DNA of 64,000 nt from Labrys monachus (GTDB taxonomy: Bacteria > Pseudomonadota > Alphaproteobacteria > Rhizobiales > Labraceae). Numbering within the stretch: position 1 is the stretch's first letter; the number at the start of each line of letters is the position of its first letter. Under the pieces are notes generated by a model. That model did no database searches and was not told the origin of the DNA. It saw only the letters and a program-made list of their open reading frames with translations. The stretch is from positions 2,313,501-2,377,500 of the forward strand of contig NZ_JAUSVK010000001.1 in the NCBI RefSeq assembly GCF_030814655.1, written 5' to 3'. Shown here in pieces: positions 16,682 through 26,520 of the stretch. A program made the translations under genes and the position numbers.

Positions 16682-17971
16682 ATGGTCCTCGATCTCGTCG
16701 TTCGCAACGCCACGCTGCCGGATGGGCGGACGGGGCAGGACATCGCCGTTACCGGCGGCCGCATCGTCGCGGTCGAGCCGGCGATCGACGGCGAGGCCGG
16801 GGAGACGATCGATGCCGGCGGCCATCTCGTCGCGCCGCCTTTCGTCGACTGCCATTTCCACATGGACGCGACGCTCTCGCTCGGCATTCCCCGCCTGAAC
16901 CAGTCCGGCACGCTGCTCGAGGGCATCGCCCTGTGGGGCGAGCTCAAGCCGGTGCTCACCCATGAGGCGGTGATCGAGCGGGCGCTGCGCTATTGCGACC
17001 TCGCCGTCAGCCAGGGCCTGCTCGCCGTGCGCACCCATGTCGATGTCTGCGACGACCGCCTCCTCGCCGTCGAGGCGTTGCTGGAGGTGAAGGCGAAGGT
17101 GAAGCCCTATCTCGACCTCCAGCTCGTCGCCTTCCCGCAGGACGGCTATTTCCGCTCCGCCGCGGCGGCGGCCAACCTGGAGCGGGCGCTCGACCTCGGC
17201 GTCGACGTCGTCGGCGGCATCCCGCATTTCGAGCGCACGATGGAGGACGGCACCGCCTCGGTGAAGGCGCTCTGCGCCATCGCCGCAAGGCGCGGCCTGA
17301 GGATCGACCTGCATTGCGACGAGAGCGACGATCCGCTGTCGCGCCATGTCGAGACGCTGGCCGCCGAGACGCACCGCCTCGGCCTCGGCGGGCGCGCCAC
17401 CGGCTCGCATCTCACCTCGATGCATTCGATGGATTCCTACTACGTCTCCAAGCTGCTGCCGCTGATCCGGGAATCCGGGCTCTTCGCCGTCTGCAACCCG
17501 CTCATCAACATCACGCTGCAGGGCCGCCACGACACCTATCCGAAGCGGCGCGGCCTGATGCGCATTCCCGAGATGCGCGCCCTCGGCATTCCCGTCGCAC
17601 TCGGCCAGGACTGCGTCATGGATCCCTGGTACGGCCTCGGCGGCGCCGACATGCTCGACGTCGCCCATATGGCCGTCCACGCCGCGCCGATGACCAGCCG
17701 CGAGGCGATCCGCTGGTCCTTCGAGGCGGTGACCGAGGTGCCCGCGGCGGTGATGGGCCTCGAAGGCTACGGCCTCGCCAAGGGATGCAACGCCGATTTC
17801 GTCCTCCTGCAGGCGAAGGACACCATCGAGGCGGTGCGCCTGCGCGCGACGCGCCTGGCGGTGGTGCGCCGCGGCAGGATCATCGCGCGCACGCCGCCGC
17901 GCTTCGCCCGGCTCGACCTGCCGGGACGGCCGGCGACGGTCGATCCGGCGAGCTACGCACCGAAGGGCTGA
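16682..17971 (+). CDS. Cytosine deaminase-like metal-dependent amidohydrolase
   Basis: This 429-residue enzyme belongs to the CodA branch of the amidohydrolase superfamily. It has the metal ligands His58 and His60 in DCHFHMDATL, His211 in HCDESDD, His243 in GSHLTSMHS and Asp310 in GQDCVMDPWYGLGGADM. CodA-type members deaminate cytosine, isoguanine or related rings, and others cleave N-alkyl groups from triazines. The substrate is undetermined. The ATG at 16682 follows GGCGGCAATCGCC without a strong Shine-Dalgarno. It leads the BMP-type ABC importer genes in the same direction, so it probably handles the imported nucleobase. Confidence 0.85.
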   Translation: MVLDLVVRNATLPDGRTGQDIAVTGGRIVAVEPAIDGEAGETIDAGGHLVAPPFVDCHFHMDATLSLGIPRLNQSGTLLEGIALWGELKPVLTHEAVIERALRYCDLAVSQGLLAVRTHVDVCDDRLLAVEALLEVKAKVKPYLDLQLVAFPQDGYFRSAAAAANLERALDLGVDVVGGIPHFERTMEDGTASVKALCAIAARRGLRIDLHCDESDDPLSRHVETLAAETHRLGLGGRATGSHLTSMHSMDSYYVSKLLPLIRESGLFAVCNPLINITLQGRHDTYPKRRGLMRIPEMRALGIPVALGQDCVMDPWYGLGGADMLDVAHMAVHAAPMTSREAIRWSFEAVTEVPAAVMGLEGYGLAKGCNADFVLLQAKDTIEAVRLRATRLAVVRRGRIIARTPPRFARLDLPGRPATVDPASYAPKG

Positions 17972-18058
17972 GCGGGGAGCTTGCTTCTGGACAAGCGGCG
18001 AAAGCCGGACCACAGTCGGGCCGGGTGCGGCGAAGAAACAATGCAGAGGGGGCATGCG

Positions 18059-19099
18059 ATGACGAGGAACGGATCGGAAGGCATCGGGACGCAAGCGGCG
18101 AAGAGCGGCGTCTCCCGCCGTCGCTTCGTGCAGATCGGGGCGCTCGGGCTCGCGGCGGCGGGCCTCGCCCGGCCGGCCGCGGCTGCCGGCGAGAAGATCA
18201 AGGTCGCCGCCATCTTCGCCACGCCGATCGAGGAGCCCTGGGACCATCAGGTCCACGAAGCGCTGCTCAGGGCCGCCAAGGAACTCGACGTCGAGTACAA
18301 ATTCTCCGAAAAGGTCCAGGCCGCGGATTTCAGCCGCGTCATGCGCGAATATGCCCAGGGCGGCTACCAGCTCGTGCTGGGCGACGCCTTCGCCGCCGAG
18401 CGCGAGGCCCGCAGGACGGCCAAGCAGTTTCCCAAGACCGCCTTCCTGTTCGGCTCCGGCGCCGGGCCGGCCGAGCCGAATTTCGGCGTGTTCGACAATT
18501 GGATCCACGAGCCGGCCTATCTGTCGGGCCTGATCGCCGGCAAGATGACCAAGACCAACACCGTCGGCGCCGTCGCCGCCATGGGCATCCCCGAGGTCAA
18601 CCGCCTCGTCAACGCTTTCTTCGCCGGCGCCAAGGAAGCCAATCCCGCCGTGCGGAAGAAGGTGGCGTTCATCGGGTCCTTCTTCGATCCGCCCAAGGCC
18701 AAGGAGGCCGCGATCGCGCAGATCGATGCGGGCGTCGACGTCATCTATGCCGAGCGCTTCGGCGTGATCGACGCCGCCCGGGAGCGCAAGATCCTCGCCA
18801 TCTCCAACATGTCGGACCAGGCCGATCTCGGCCCGGACACCGTCATCACCGGTCCGGTCTGGGACATGTATCCGACGGTGGAGCAGGCGATCAAGCTCGT
18901 GCGAGCCGGCGTCTTCACCGCGCAGGACTATGGCGACTTCTCCCGCATGGCCAAGGGCGGCTCCTTCCTCGCGCCCTACCACAAATTCGACGGGACGCTG
19001 CCCGCCGAGGTCAAGGACCTCGTGGAGAAGCGCAAGGCGGAGATCATGGACGGCAATTTCCGCGTCGACGTCGACGAGAACACCCCGGTTTCCGACTGA
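18059..19099 (+). CDS. BMP-family ABC transporter substrate-binding protein
   Basis: This 346-residue binding protein is of the BMP/PnrA family, whose studied members bind purine nucleosides. It has a twin-arginine signal (SRRRFVQIGALGLAAAGL, Arg-Arg-Arg at 20-22), so export through Tat is likely. The body includes AAIFATPIEEPWDHQVHEAL, VFDNWIHEPAYLSGLIAG and the IDAGVDVIYAERFGVI segment. The ATG at 18059 has AGAGGGGG just upstream; an in-frame ATG at 18041 would add six residues. It sits between the CodA-like enzyme and the ATPase and permease genes, and a hairpin follows its stop codon. Confidence 0.88.
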   Translation: MTRNGSEGIGTQAAKSGVSRRRFVQIGALGLAAAGLARPAAAAGEKIKVAAIFATPIEEPWDHQVHEALLRAAKELDVEYKFSEKVQAADFSRVMREYAQGGYQLVLGDAFAAEREARRTAKQFPKTAFLFGSGAGPAEPNFGVFDNWIHEPAYLSGLIAGKMTKTNTVGAVAAMGIPEVNRLVNAFFAGAKEANPAVRKKVAFIGSFFDPPKAKEAAIAQIDAGVDVIYAERFGVIDAARERKILAISNMSDQADLGPDTVITGPVWDMYPTVEQAIKLVRAGVFTAQDYGDFSRMAKGGSFLAPYHKFDGTLPAEVKDLVEKRKAEIMDGNFRVDVDENTPVSD

Positions 19100-19138
19100 T
19101 CGGTCACGGGTTCCCCCAGGGCGTGCCGATCTTCGGTC

Positions 19139-19164
19139 GACGGGCGGGTCTGTGACCGCCCGTC
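19139..19164 (+). other. Hairpin after the BMP binding-protein gene
   Basis: GACGGGCGGGTC (19139-19150) pairs with GACCGCCCGTC (19154-19164) with one bulged base around a 3-base loop. No T-run follows. It lies 39 bases after the binding-protein stop and before the ATPase gene. This is the same position relative to the binding protein as the hairpin at 11366, which suggests transcript stabilisation or partial termination. Confidence 0.55.
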
Positions 19165-19210
19165 CGCCGGCGCGCCCGTCCTCTTCCGCCCCATTCCCGG
19201 ATCGATACCG

Positions 19211-20719
19211 ATGGCCGATCCCGTTCCCGTCGTCGAGATGCGCGGCATTTCCAAGCGCTTCGGCGCCGTGCAGGCCAATGAGGCGGTCGACCTCACGGTG
19301 CGGCCCGGCGAGATCGTCGGCCTGCTCGGCGAGAACGGGGCCGGCAAGACCACGCTGATGAACATCCTGTTCGGCGGCTATGCGCCCGATTCCGGCGAGA
19401 TCCTCATCGGCGGCAGGACGGTGCGCATCCGCAATTCCGCCGACGCGCTCGCGGCGGGCATCGGCATGGTGCACCAGCATTTCCACCTCGCGCCGCGCCT
19501 CACGGTGCTCGACAACCTCCTGGTCGGCCTGCCCGGCCGGGGCGGACGGCTCGACCGGGCCGGCGGCCTTGCCCGCCTCGACGACATCGCCGCCCGCTTC
19601 GGGCTCCGGCTCGAGCCCGACCGCCTGGTCTCCTCGCTCGCGGTCGGCGAGCAGCAGCGGCTCGAAATCGTCAAGGCCCTGTTCCGCGGCGCGCGGCTGC
19701 TCATCCTCGACGAGCCGACGGCGGTGCTGGCGCCCGACGAGGCCGAAGGCCTGTTCAAGGCTCTGCGGGCGATGGCGGCGCAGGGGCTCGGCATCATCTT
19801 CATCTCCCACAAGCTGACCGAAGTGCGCAGCCTGACCGATCGCTGTGTCGTGCTTCGCCATGGCCGCATGGTCGCCTCGATCGCAGAACCCGCCAAATCC
19901 ACCTCCGCGGAGATGGCCCGGCTGATGTGCGGCCACGAGATCGTGCCGCCGACCAAGCCGCCTTCGGCGCCCGGCGCCGTCGTGCTGCAGCTCGACAACG
20001 TCTCGACCCCGCCGCAGGGCGGCATGGCGCTGACCGACGTCGATCTCGCCGTGCGCGAGGGCGAGATCCTCGGCGTCGCCGGTGTTTCCGGCAACGGGCA
20101 GCGGGCCCTCGCCGACGTGGTCGCCGGCATGCTGGCGCCGAGCCGGGGCCGCCTCCTGATCGCCGGCGAGGCGGTCGAGCCCTACGGCCCGCGCCGCGTG
20201 CAGGCGATGGGGCTCGGACGCATCCCCGAGGACCGCATGACGCAGGGCCTCGTCACCAGCCTGCCGCTCGCCGACAGCATGGTGCTGCCCCGCATCGGCA
20301 CGCCCGCCTTCAGCGCCCGCGGCCTCCTGAAGCCCGCGGCGATCACCGCCTTCGTGGAGGCGCAGATCCGCGCCTTCGACATACGCTGCCCCGGCCCGAT
20401 GGCACGGGCCGGCTCGCTCTCCGGCGGCAATCTCCAGAAGGCGCTGCTCGCCCGCGAGCTCGCCTTCGATCCCCGGGTGCTGATCGCTGCCCAGCCGACG
20501 CGCGGGCTCGACATCGGCGCGGCGCGTTTCGTGCACGAGCGTTTCCTCGACCTGCGCGCCCGGCGCTGCGGCCTCCTCGTCATCAGCGAGGACCTCGAGG
20601 AATTGCTGATCCTGTCCGACCGCATCGCCGTGCTCTATGAGGGCCGCGTCGCCGGCATCCTCGCCGCGGGGGAAGCGAGCATCGAGCGTCTCGGCCTCCT
20701 GATGAGCGGAGCGGCGTGA
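19211..20719 (+). CDS. BMP-type ABC transporter ATP-binding protein (tandem domains)
   Basis: This 502-residue protein has two fused nucleotide-binding domains, the usual form for nucleoside and ribose-type importers (YufO, RbsA). Domain 1 has Walker A GENGAGKT (Lys46), signature LAVGEQQR and Walker B LLILDEPTAVLAPDE. Domain 2 has a degenerate Walker A (GVSGNGQRA, no Lys), signature LSGGNLQK and Walker B-like VLIAAQPTRGLDIG. The asymmetry is normal for this family. Its TGA overlaps the ATG of the first permease (TGATG), so they are translated together. Confidence 0.93.
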   Translation: MADPVPVVEMRGISKRFGAVQANEAVDLTVRPGEIVGLLGENGAGKTTLMNILFGGYAPDSGEILIGGRTVRIRNSADALAAGIGMVHQHFHLAPRLTVLDNLLVGLPGRGGRLDRAGGLARLDDIAARFGLRLEPDRLVSSLAVGEQQRLEIVKALFRGARLLILDEPTAVLAPDEAEGLFKALRAMAAQGLGIIFISHKLTEVRSLTDRCVVLRHGRMVASIAEPAKSTSAEMARLMCGHEIVPPTKPPSAPGAVVLQLDNVSTPPQGGMALTDVDLAVREGEILGVAGVSGNGQRALADVVAGMLAPSRGRLLIAGEAVEPYGPRRVQAMGLGRIPEDRMTQGLVTSLPLADSMVLPRIGTPAFSARGLLKPAAITAFVEAQIRAFDIRCPGPMARAGSLSGGNLQKALLARELAFDPRVLIAAQPTRGLDIGAARFVHERFLDLRARRCGLLVISEDLEELLILSDRIAVLYEGRVAGILAAGEASIERLGLLMSGAA

Positions 20720-21771
20720 TGAGGCTCGAAGCCCGCCAATCGACGCCCGTCTGGCTCAACCTCGCTCTGCCGCTCCTCGCCGTCGCCGCGGCGATCGTCC
20801 TGTGCAGCGGGCTGATCGCGATGGCCGGCGCGAACGTCGCCGACGCCTACGGCATCATGGCCGTCGCCGCCTTCGGCGATTTCTACGCCGTCACCGAGAC
20901 GCTGGTGAAGGCCGCGCCGATGATCTTCACCGGCCTTGCGGTCGCCGTCGCCTTCCGGGCCCGGTTCTGGAACATCGGCGCGGAGGGGCAGCTGATGGCC
21001 GGCGCGGTGGCGAGCTGCTTCGTCGGCGGCTTTCCGATGGCCGGCCCCCTCGGCATCGCCGCCATGGCCCTCGCCGGCGCCGCCGCAGGCGGGCTGACCG
21101 CGCTCGTCCCCGCGCTGCTGCGGGTCAGGCTGAAGGTCGACGACGTCGTCTCCTCGCTCCTGCTCAATTCGGTGATCTATTTCGCGGTGATGGCGCTGAT
21201 CGAAGGGCCGTGGAAGGATCCGCTCAGCGGCTATCCGATCTCGCCGCCGATCGAGGACAGCGCCAATTTCCCGGTGTTCTTCGAAGGCACCCGGCTGCAT
21301 CTCGGTGTCCTTGCGGCGCTGCTGGCCGCGGTGGCGGTGTGGTTCCTGATCACCCGCACCACGCTCGGCTTCGCCATCCGCGTCACGGGCGAGAATGCCG
21401 AGGCCGCCCGCTATGGCGGCATCCGCGTCGACCGCATCCTCGTCGCCACCGCGCTGCTGTCCGGCGGCCTGGCGGGGCTCGCCGGGGTGGGCGAGGTCGG
21501 CGGCGTGCATTACCAGGTGATGAGCGACCTATCGCCGGGCTTCGGCTACAGCGGCATCGTCATCGCCATGCTCGCCCGCCTCAACCCCCTGGGCGTCGTG
21601 CCGGCCGCCATCTTCTTCGCCGCAGCGATGACCGGGGCCGAGGCGATGTCGCGCGCCACCGGCGTGCCCGTCTTCCTCGCCGACGTCATCCAGGGCACGG
21701 CGCTGCTGACCATGCTGGCCGCCCTGCTGTTCACCACCCATCGCATACGCTTCGGCGGGAGGGCGGCATGA
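20719..21771 (+). CDS. BMP-type ABC transporter permease 1
   Basis: This roughly 350-residue permease of the branched-chain/nucleoside importer superfamily (YufP type) has about eight to ten membrane segments. Family landmarks are RARFWNIGAEGQLMAGA, VSSLLLNSVI and FGYSGIVIAMLARLNPLGV. The start is the ATG at 20719 that overlaps the ATPase stop; a GTG at 20716 would add one residue. Its end overlaps the next permease by four bases (ATGA). It forms the membrane channel with the following gene. Confidence 0.9.
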   Translation: MRLEARQSTPVWLNLALPLLAVAAAIVLCSGLIAMAGANVADAYGIMAVAAFGDFYAVTETLVKAAPMIFTGLAVAVAFRARFWNIGAEGQLMAGAVASCFVGGFPMAGPLGIAAMALAGAAAGGLTALVPALLRVRLKVDDVVSSLLLNSVIYFAVMALIEGPWKDPLSGYPISPPIEDSANFPVFFEGTRLHLGVLAALLAAVAVWFLITRTTLGFAIRVTGENAEAARYGGIRVDRILVATALLSGGLAGLAGVGEVGGVHYQVMSDLSPGFGYSGIVIAMLARLNPLGVVPAAIFFAAAMTGAEAMSRATGVPVFLADVIQGTALLTMLAALLFTTHRIRFGGRAA

Positions 21772-22712
21772 GCGTGATCCTGGAGCAGCTCCTGCAGGTC
21801 GGCTTCTTCGCCGCCGTCCTGCGCATCGCGACGCCTCTGATCTTCGCCACCCTCGGCGAGCTCGTCTCGGAACGGGCCGGCGTGCTCAATCTCGGCATCG
21901 AGGGCATCATGCTGCTCTCGGCGATGACGGGCTTCGCCGCCGCCTACGGCTCCGGCAGCCTGTGGGTCGGCGTCGCCGCGGCCGTCGCCACGGGAGCGGC
22001 GATGGCGGCTCTCCATGCCGTCTTCACCGTGGCTCTCGGGCTCAGCCAGCATGTCTCGGGCATCGGCATCACCCTGCTCTCCTCGGGCCTGGCCTATTTC
22101 CTCTATCGCCTCCTCTTCGGCCAGCAGGCGACGCCGGCGACCATCACCGCCTTCCGCACCGCGCCGATCCCCGGCCTGTCTTCGATCCCGGTGATCGGCC
22201 CGATCCTCTTCGACCAGTTCGCGCTCGTCTATCTCGCCTTGATCGCGGTGCCGCTGTCGGCCTTCGTCCTCTACCGCACGCCATGGGGGCTGGCGCTGCG
22301 CATGGTCGGCGAGAACCCGCGCGCCGCCGATTCGGCGGGCGTCGACGTGATCGCGCGGCGTTTCCAGGCCGTCATCCTCGGCGGGGCGCTGATGGGCCTC
22401 GGCGGCGCCTTCCTCACCATCGCGCAATTCAACGCCTTCACCTTCGGCGTGGTCTCCGGGCGGGGATGGGTGGCGATCGCGCTCGTCGTCTTCGGCCGCT
22501 GGGACCCGTGGCGTGTAGCCGGCGCGGCCCTGCTGTTCGCCTTCGTCGATGCCCTGCAGCTGCGCCTCCAGGCGAGCGGGCTCGGGCATATCCCCTATGA
22601 AGCCTTCCTGATGCTGCCCTTCCTCCTCACCATCGTCGCCATGGCCCTGATGTCGCGCAACGCCGTGGCGCCGGCGGCCCTGCTGCGGCCGTTCCGGAAG
22701 GAGGAGCGGTGA
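21768..22712 (+). CDS. BMP-type ABC transporter permease 2
   Basis: This 314-residue second permease (YufQ type) has conserved [22 protein letters not shown] near the N-terminus, [17 protein letters not shown] in the middle and [19 protein letters not shown] near the C-terminus. The ATG at 21768 overlaps the preceding TGA. It is the last gene of the importer unit. The convergent cobC gene ends 49 bases downstream. With the BMP binding protein and tandem ATPase, the set is complete for one importer, probably of nucleosides or bases. Confidence 0.9.
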   Translation: MSVILEQLLQVGFFAAVLRIATPLIFATLGELVSERAGVLNLGIEGIMLLSAMTGFAAAYGSGSLWVGVAAAVATGAAMAALHAVFTVALGLSQHVSGIGITLLSSGLAYFLYRLLFGQQATPATITAFRTAPIPGLSSIPVIGPILFDQFALVYLALIAVPLSAFVLYRTPWGLALRMVGENPRAADSAGVDVIARRFQAVILGGALMGLGGAFLTIAQFNAFTFGVVSGRGWVAIALVVFGRWDPWRVAGAALLFAFVDALQLRLQASGLGHIPYEAFLMLPFLLTIVAMALMSRNAVAPAALLRPFRKEER

Positions 22713-22761
22713 GCGCGGGAACGGCAAGCCCGGGAGACCCCTTTATGGACCGCCTTCCGCG

Positions 22762-23790
22762 TCAGACCGGCCGGCCTTTCGGGCCCGCCGGGTCGCCGAG
22801 CGCGGCTTGCAGCCGGCGATAGGCTTCCTCGTTCGGCGGCAGGCCGAAGCGCAGCCAATGGGGCTGGGCGCCGAAGCGGCGCACCCAGATGCCGGCGGTG
22901 CCGAGGCGCTGGAACACCAGCGGTGCGTTCGGCGTCTCGACGAGCCGGTAGAGATCGGTGCCGCCGGCGACGGTCATGACCGGCGCCAGGCAGGCATCGA
23001 GCGCCTGGCGGGCGGTGCGCAGATAGGTGCGGGTGCCGTTCTGCCACAGGATGTCGGCGAGCGCGGCCTGCCCGATGGCGAGGGCCTCGCCGGAGACGGC
23101 CCACGGCCCCATCGCCTCGCGCAGCGTGCCGGTGAAGGCCGGCTCGGCCAGCACGAAGCCGAGGCGCAGGCCCGCGAGGCCGAAGAACTTGCCGAAGGAG
23201 CGCAGGATGACCAGGCCGGGCGTGCCGGCCATGTCGGCGAGGCTGATCTGCGGCATCACCTCGGCGAAGGACTCGTCGACGATGAGCGCGCCGCCGCGCT
23301 TGTGCTTCTCGGCGGCGAGGCGCAGCAGGATATCCCGGTCGGCGAGGCGCCCGTCGGGGTTGTTGGGATTGACGATCACGGCGATGTCGGCGGCGCCGAG
23401 CGCCTCGATATCCGCGGTCTCGCCGACCTGGTGGCCGGCCCGGCGCCAGCTGCGCAGGTGCTCGGCATAGGTCGGGCCGAGCACGGCGACCGTGCCGGCC
23501 GGAAACAGATGCGGCAGCCACTGGATCGCCGCCTGGGTCCCCGGCGTCGCGACGACGCAGGACGACGACGTCGCGCCGTAGCATCGGGCGGCGGCGTCCT
23601 CGAGGTCGCGCACCGCATCGGGCGAGGGCAGGGCCGTCCAGGCGCCGGGCGGGATCGCCGGAACCGGATAGGGCCATGGGTTGATGCCGGTCGACAGGTC
23701 GATCCACGGCATGGCCGCCTCGAGGTCGGGCGCCCGCGGAAACAGGCGGCGCGCTTCGCCGAGATTGCCGCCATGTTCCATCACGCTCAT
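22762..23790 (-). CDS. cobC: Threonine-phosphate decarboxylase (cobalamin biosynthesis)
   Basis: This 342-residue fold-type I PLP enzyme makes (R)-1-amino-2-propanol phosphate, the linker of the cobalamin lower ligand. Recognisable parts are the N-terminal [26 protein letters not shown], the NPNNPDGR loop and the PLP lysine Lys201 in [16 protein letters not shown]. Length matches CobC/CobD-type enzymes. The ATG at 23790 is used; an ATG three codons later is also possible. No other cobalamin genes are visible nearby (cobD/cbiB would be the usual partner), so it is isolated here between the importer and gcdH. Confidence 0.88.
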   Translation of the reverse strand: MSVMEHGGNLGEARRLFPRAPDLEAAMPWIDLSTGINPWPYPVPAIPPGAWTALPSPDAVRDLEDAAARCYGATSSSCVVATPGTQAAIQWLPHLFPAGTVAVLGPTYAEHLRSWRRAGHQVGETADIEALGAADIAVIVNPNNPDGRLADRDILLRLAAEKHKRGGALIVDESFAEVMPQISLADMAGTPGLVILRSFGKFFGLAGLRLGFVLAEPAFTGTLREAMGPWAVSGEALAIGQAALADILWQNGTRTYLRTARQALDACLAPVMTVAGGTDLYRLVETPNAPLVFQRLGTAGIWVRRFGAQPHWLRFGLPPNEEAYRRLQAALGDPAGPKGRPV

Positions 23791-23868
23791 CGCCGCCACT
23801 CTTGTCTTGACGCTCGAACCCGCCGCGACCAATGTCGCCGCAGTCGAATATATATAGAGGGTATGACC

Positions 23869-25092
23869 ATGGCAGACGCCGCGATCAAGCTTCATGAAGC
23901 CGGCGAAGCGCTCAGGAAGGCGGGCGATGCCTTCGATTGGACCGATCCCCTCGACCTGGAATCGCTGCTGACCGAGGAGGAGCGCCTCGTGCGCGACACG
24001 GCGCGCGACTATGCGCAGGACCGGCTGATGCCGCGCGTGCTCAAGGCCTATCGCGAAGAGAGCTTCGACCGCGCCATCATGACCGAGATGGGCGAGCTGG
24101 GGCTCCTGGGCGCCACCGTGCCGGAGGCCTATGGCGGCGCCGGCCTCGGCCACGTCTCCTATGGCCTCGTCGCCCGCGAGGTGGAACGGGTCGATTCGGG
24201 CTACCGCTCGGCGATGTCGGTGCAGTCCTCGCTCGTCATGCATCCGATCCTCGCCTATGGCAGCGAGGACCAGCGCCGCAAATATTTGCCCAAGCTGGCG
24301 AAGGGCGAACTCATCGGCTGCTTCGGCCTGACCGAGCCGGACGCAGGCTCCGATCCCGGCTCGATGAAGACGCGCGCGGTGAAGGTCGCCGATGGCTACG
24401 AGCTCACCGGCGCCAAGATGTGGATCACCAATTCGCCGATCGCCGATATCGCCGTGGTCTGGGCCAAGCTCGACGACGTGATCCGCGGCTTCGTGGTCGA
24501 ACGCGGCACCAAGGGCTTCTCCACCCCGAAGATCGAGGGCAAGCTGTCCCTGCGCGCCTCGATCACCGGCGAGATCGTGCTTGAGGGCGCCGTGGTGCCC
24601 GAGGCCAATCTCCTTCCCGGCGTCAAGGGCCTCTCGGGGCCGTTCGGCTGCCTCAACAAGGCCCGCTACGGCATCGCCTGGGGCGCCATGGGCGCGGCCG
24701 AGTTCTGCTGGCACCGCGCCCGCCAATACACGCTCGACCGCAAGCAGTTCGGCCGTCCGCTCGCCGCCACCCAGCTCGTCCAGAAGAAGCTGGCGGACAT
24801 GCAGACCGAGATCGCGCTCGGGCTGCTCGGCGCCCTGCAGCTCGGCCGCATGCTCGACGCCCACACCGCGGCGCCGCCGGCGATCAGCCTGATGAAGCGC
24901 AACAATTGCGGCAAGGCGCTCGATATCGCCCGCGCCGCCCGCGACATGCATGGCGGCAACGGTATCGCCGACGAGTTCCACGTCATGCGCGTGGCGCAGA
25001 ACCTGGAGACCGTCAACACCTATGAGGGCACGCATGACGTGCACGCCCTCATCCTCGGCCGGGCGCAGACCGGCATCCAGGCCTTCTTCTAA
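23869..25092 (+). CDS. gcdH: Glutaryl-CoA dehydrogenase-like acyl-CoA dehydrogenase
   Basis: This 407-residue FAD flavoprotein of the acyl-CoA dehydrogenase family probably oxidises and decarboxylates glutaryl-CoA to crotonyl-CoA in lysine and tryptophan degradation. The GCDH-type features are [18 protein letters not shown] near the start, [17 protein letters not shown], and the catalytic Glu386 in [26 protein letters not shown]- and substrate-binding segments include [16 protein letters not shown] and [17 protein letters not shown]. The ATG at 23869 has AGAGG eight bases upstream; an ATG at 23863 is too close to that site. A CaiB-type CoA transferase gene, its common neighbour, is missing. 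Confidence 0.92.
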   Translation: MADAAIKLHEAGEALRKAGDAFDWTDPLDLESLLTEEERLVRDTARDYAQDRLMPRVLKAYREESFDRAIMTEMGELGLLGATVPEAYGGAGLGHVSYGLVAREVERVDSGYRSAMSVQSSLVMHPILAYGSEDQRRKYLPKLAKGELIGCFGLTEPDAGSDPGSMKTRAVKVADGYELTGAKMWITNSPIADIAVVWAKLDDVIRGFVVERGTKGFSTPKIEGKLSLRASITGEIVLEGAVVPEANLLPGVKGLSGPFGCLNKARYGIAWGAMGAAEFCWHRARQYTLDRKQFGRPLAATQLVQKKLADMQTEIALGLLGALQLGRMLDAHTAAPPAISLMKRNNCGKALDIARAARDMHGGNGIADEFHVMRVAQNLETVNTYEGTHDVHALILGRAQTGIQAFF

Positions 25093-25096
25093 CCTT

Positions 25097-25180
25097 CCCC
25101 GGGCGCGCGGACGTTCCCGTCCGCTCCTCCCACCGCCTCCCAACTGTCTGAACAGCGGGCGGGACGCCCGCGCATCCGGG
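25097..25180. repeat. REP inverted-repeat pair between gcdH and the deaminase
   Basis: The left arm CCCGGGCGCGCGGACG, continuing to 25127, mirrors the right arm GCGGGCGGGACGCCCGCGC (25155-25173) with the tail ATCCGGG to 25180. Each arm also forms a small internal hairpin (GCGGGC/GCCCGC). The right arm ends only seven bases before the ATG at 25188 and supplies the only G-rich stretch in Shine-Dalgarno position. Confidence 0.75.
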
Positions 25181-25187
25181 ATGTGCC

Positions 25188-26519
25188 ATGCGCCTCTGGC
25201 TGAAGGATCCCCTCGCCATCCTCGCCGAAGGCGCCGGGCGCGGCATTGTCGTGGAAGGCTCGCGCATCGTCGAATGCGTGGCGGCGGGCCGGGAGCCGTC
25301 GGCGCCGGTCGACGCCGTCTTCGACGCCTCGCGCCATGTCGTGCTGCCCGGCCTCGTCAACACCCATCACCACTTCTACCAGACGCTGACGCGGGCCCAT
25401 CCCGATGCCTGCGACATGCCGCTCTTTCCCTGGCTGAAGACGCTCTATCCGGTCTGGGCGCGGCTCGATCCCGAAAGCTTCCGCCTCTCGGTCCGCCTCG
25501 CGCTGGTCGAACTGCTGATGTCCGGCTGCACCACCGCGGCGGACCACCATTATGTCTTCCCGAAGGGGCTGGAGGACGCCGTCGACATCGAGGTCGAGGA
25601 GGCCCGCGCCCTCGGCCTCCGCATGACGGTCTCGCGCGGTTCGATGAACCTGTCGGAGAAGGATGGCGGCCTGCCGCCCGACGCGGTGGTGCAGGACGCC
25701 GACGTCATCCTCGCCGATTGCGAGCGCGTCGCCGCCGCCTATCACGACCGCGCCCCCGGCGCGATGATCCGCATCGCCTTCTCGCCCTGCTCGCCCTTCT
25801 CGGTGACCCGGCAGCTGATGCGCGAGACCGCGGACCTCGCCGAGCGCTTCGACTGCCGGCTGCACACCCACCTCGCCGAGACCGAGGACGAGGATCGCTT
25901 CTGCGCCCAGGTCTATGGCTGCAGGCCGGTGGAACTGCTCGAGGAGGTGGGCTGGATGTCGCCGCGCACCTGGCTCGCCCACGGCGTGCATTTCAGCGCC
26001 GACGACTGCACGACGCTCGGCCGCCATGGCGTCGGCATCTGCCACTGCCCGACCTCCAACGCCGTGCTCGCCTCGGGTTTCTGCCGAACCGGGGCGCTGG
26101 AGGCGGCCGGCGCCCCCGTCGGGCTCGGCGTCGACGGCTCGGCCTCCAACGACAGCTCCAACCTGATGGAAGGGGTCCGCCACGCACTGATGATCAACCG
26201 CCTGTCGCACGGCGCCGAAGCGGTCTCCTGGCGCGACTGCCTGCGCTGGGCCACCGAAGGCTCGGCCCGCTGTCTCGGGCGCGACGATATCGGCGCCATC
26301 CGCGCCGGGCTGGAGGCGGACCTCGCTTTGTTCACGCTCGACGAACTGCGCTTCTCCGGCGCCCACCATCCCATCGCCGCGCTGGTGCATTGCGGCGCCC
26401 ATCGCGCCGACCGCGTGATGGTGGCCGGACGCTGGCGCGTGGCGGACGGCCTGCCGGTCGGCCTCGACATCGCCGCGCTGCGCGAAGCGCACGGCAAGGC
26501 GGCGCGCAAGTTCTTGTAG
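25188..26519 (+). CDS. 8-oxoguanine deaminase-like amidohydrolase
   Basis: This 443-residue amidohydrolase-superfamily deaminase is of the type that converts 8-oxoguanine to uric acid. It has the metal motif LPGLVNTHHHFYQTLTRA (His60, His62), the segment MSGCTTAADHHYVFP, HTHLAETEDED with further ligands, and GVDGSASNDSSNLM with the metal-binding Asp. Guanine- and hydroxytriazine-deaminase relatives share the fold, but the TLTRAHPDACDMPLFPWLK region fits 8-oxoguanine deaminases best. The ATG at 25188 directly follows a REP element. Together with the CodA-like enzyme and nucleoside importer upstream it suggests purine salvage or clean-up. Confidence 0.87.
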   Translation: MRLWLKDPLAILAEGAGRGIVVEGSRIVECVAAGREPSAPVDAVFDASRHVVLPGLVNTHHHFYQTLTRAHPDACDMPLFPWLKTLYPVWARLDPESFRLSVRLALVELLMSGCTTAADHHYVFPKGLEDAVDIEVEEARALGLRMTVSRGSMNLSEKDGGLPPDAVVQDADVILADCERVAAAYHDRAPGAMIRIAFSPCSPFSVTRQLMRETADLAERFDCRLHTHLAETEDEDRFCAQVYGCRPVELLEEVGWMSPRTWLAHGVHFSADDCTTLGRHGVGICHCPTSNAVLASGFCRTGALEAAGAPVGLGVDGSASNDSSNLMEGVRHALMINRLSHGAEAVSWRDCLRWATEGSARCLGRDDIGAIRAGLEADLALFTLDELRFSGAHHPIAALVHCGAHRADRVMVAGRWRVADGLPVGLDIAALREAHGKAARKFL

Positions 26520-26520
26520 A

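Noticed and set aside
20050-20120. Broken second ATP site in the BMP-type ATPase
   Set aside because: A degenerate Walker A in the second domain is normal for tandem-domain ribose/nucleoside importer ATPases, so it is not a defect.
15134-20536. Minus-strand open frame of 1800 codons crossing the CodA-like and BMP importer genes
   Set aside because: Only the first 455 codons at its 3' end (the aminotransferase) match a family. The rest is antisense to clear genes, with the Arg/His/Gly-rich composition of GC-rich shadow frames.
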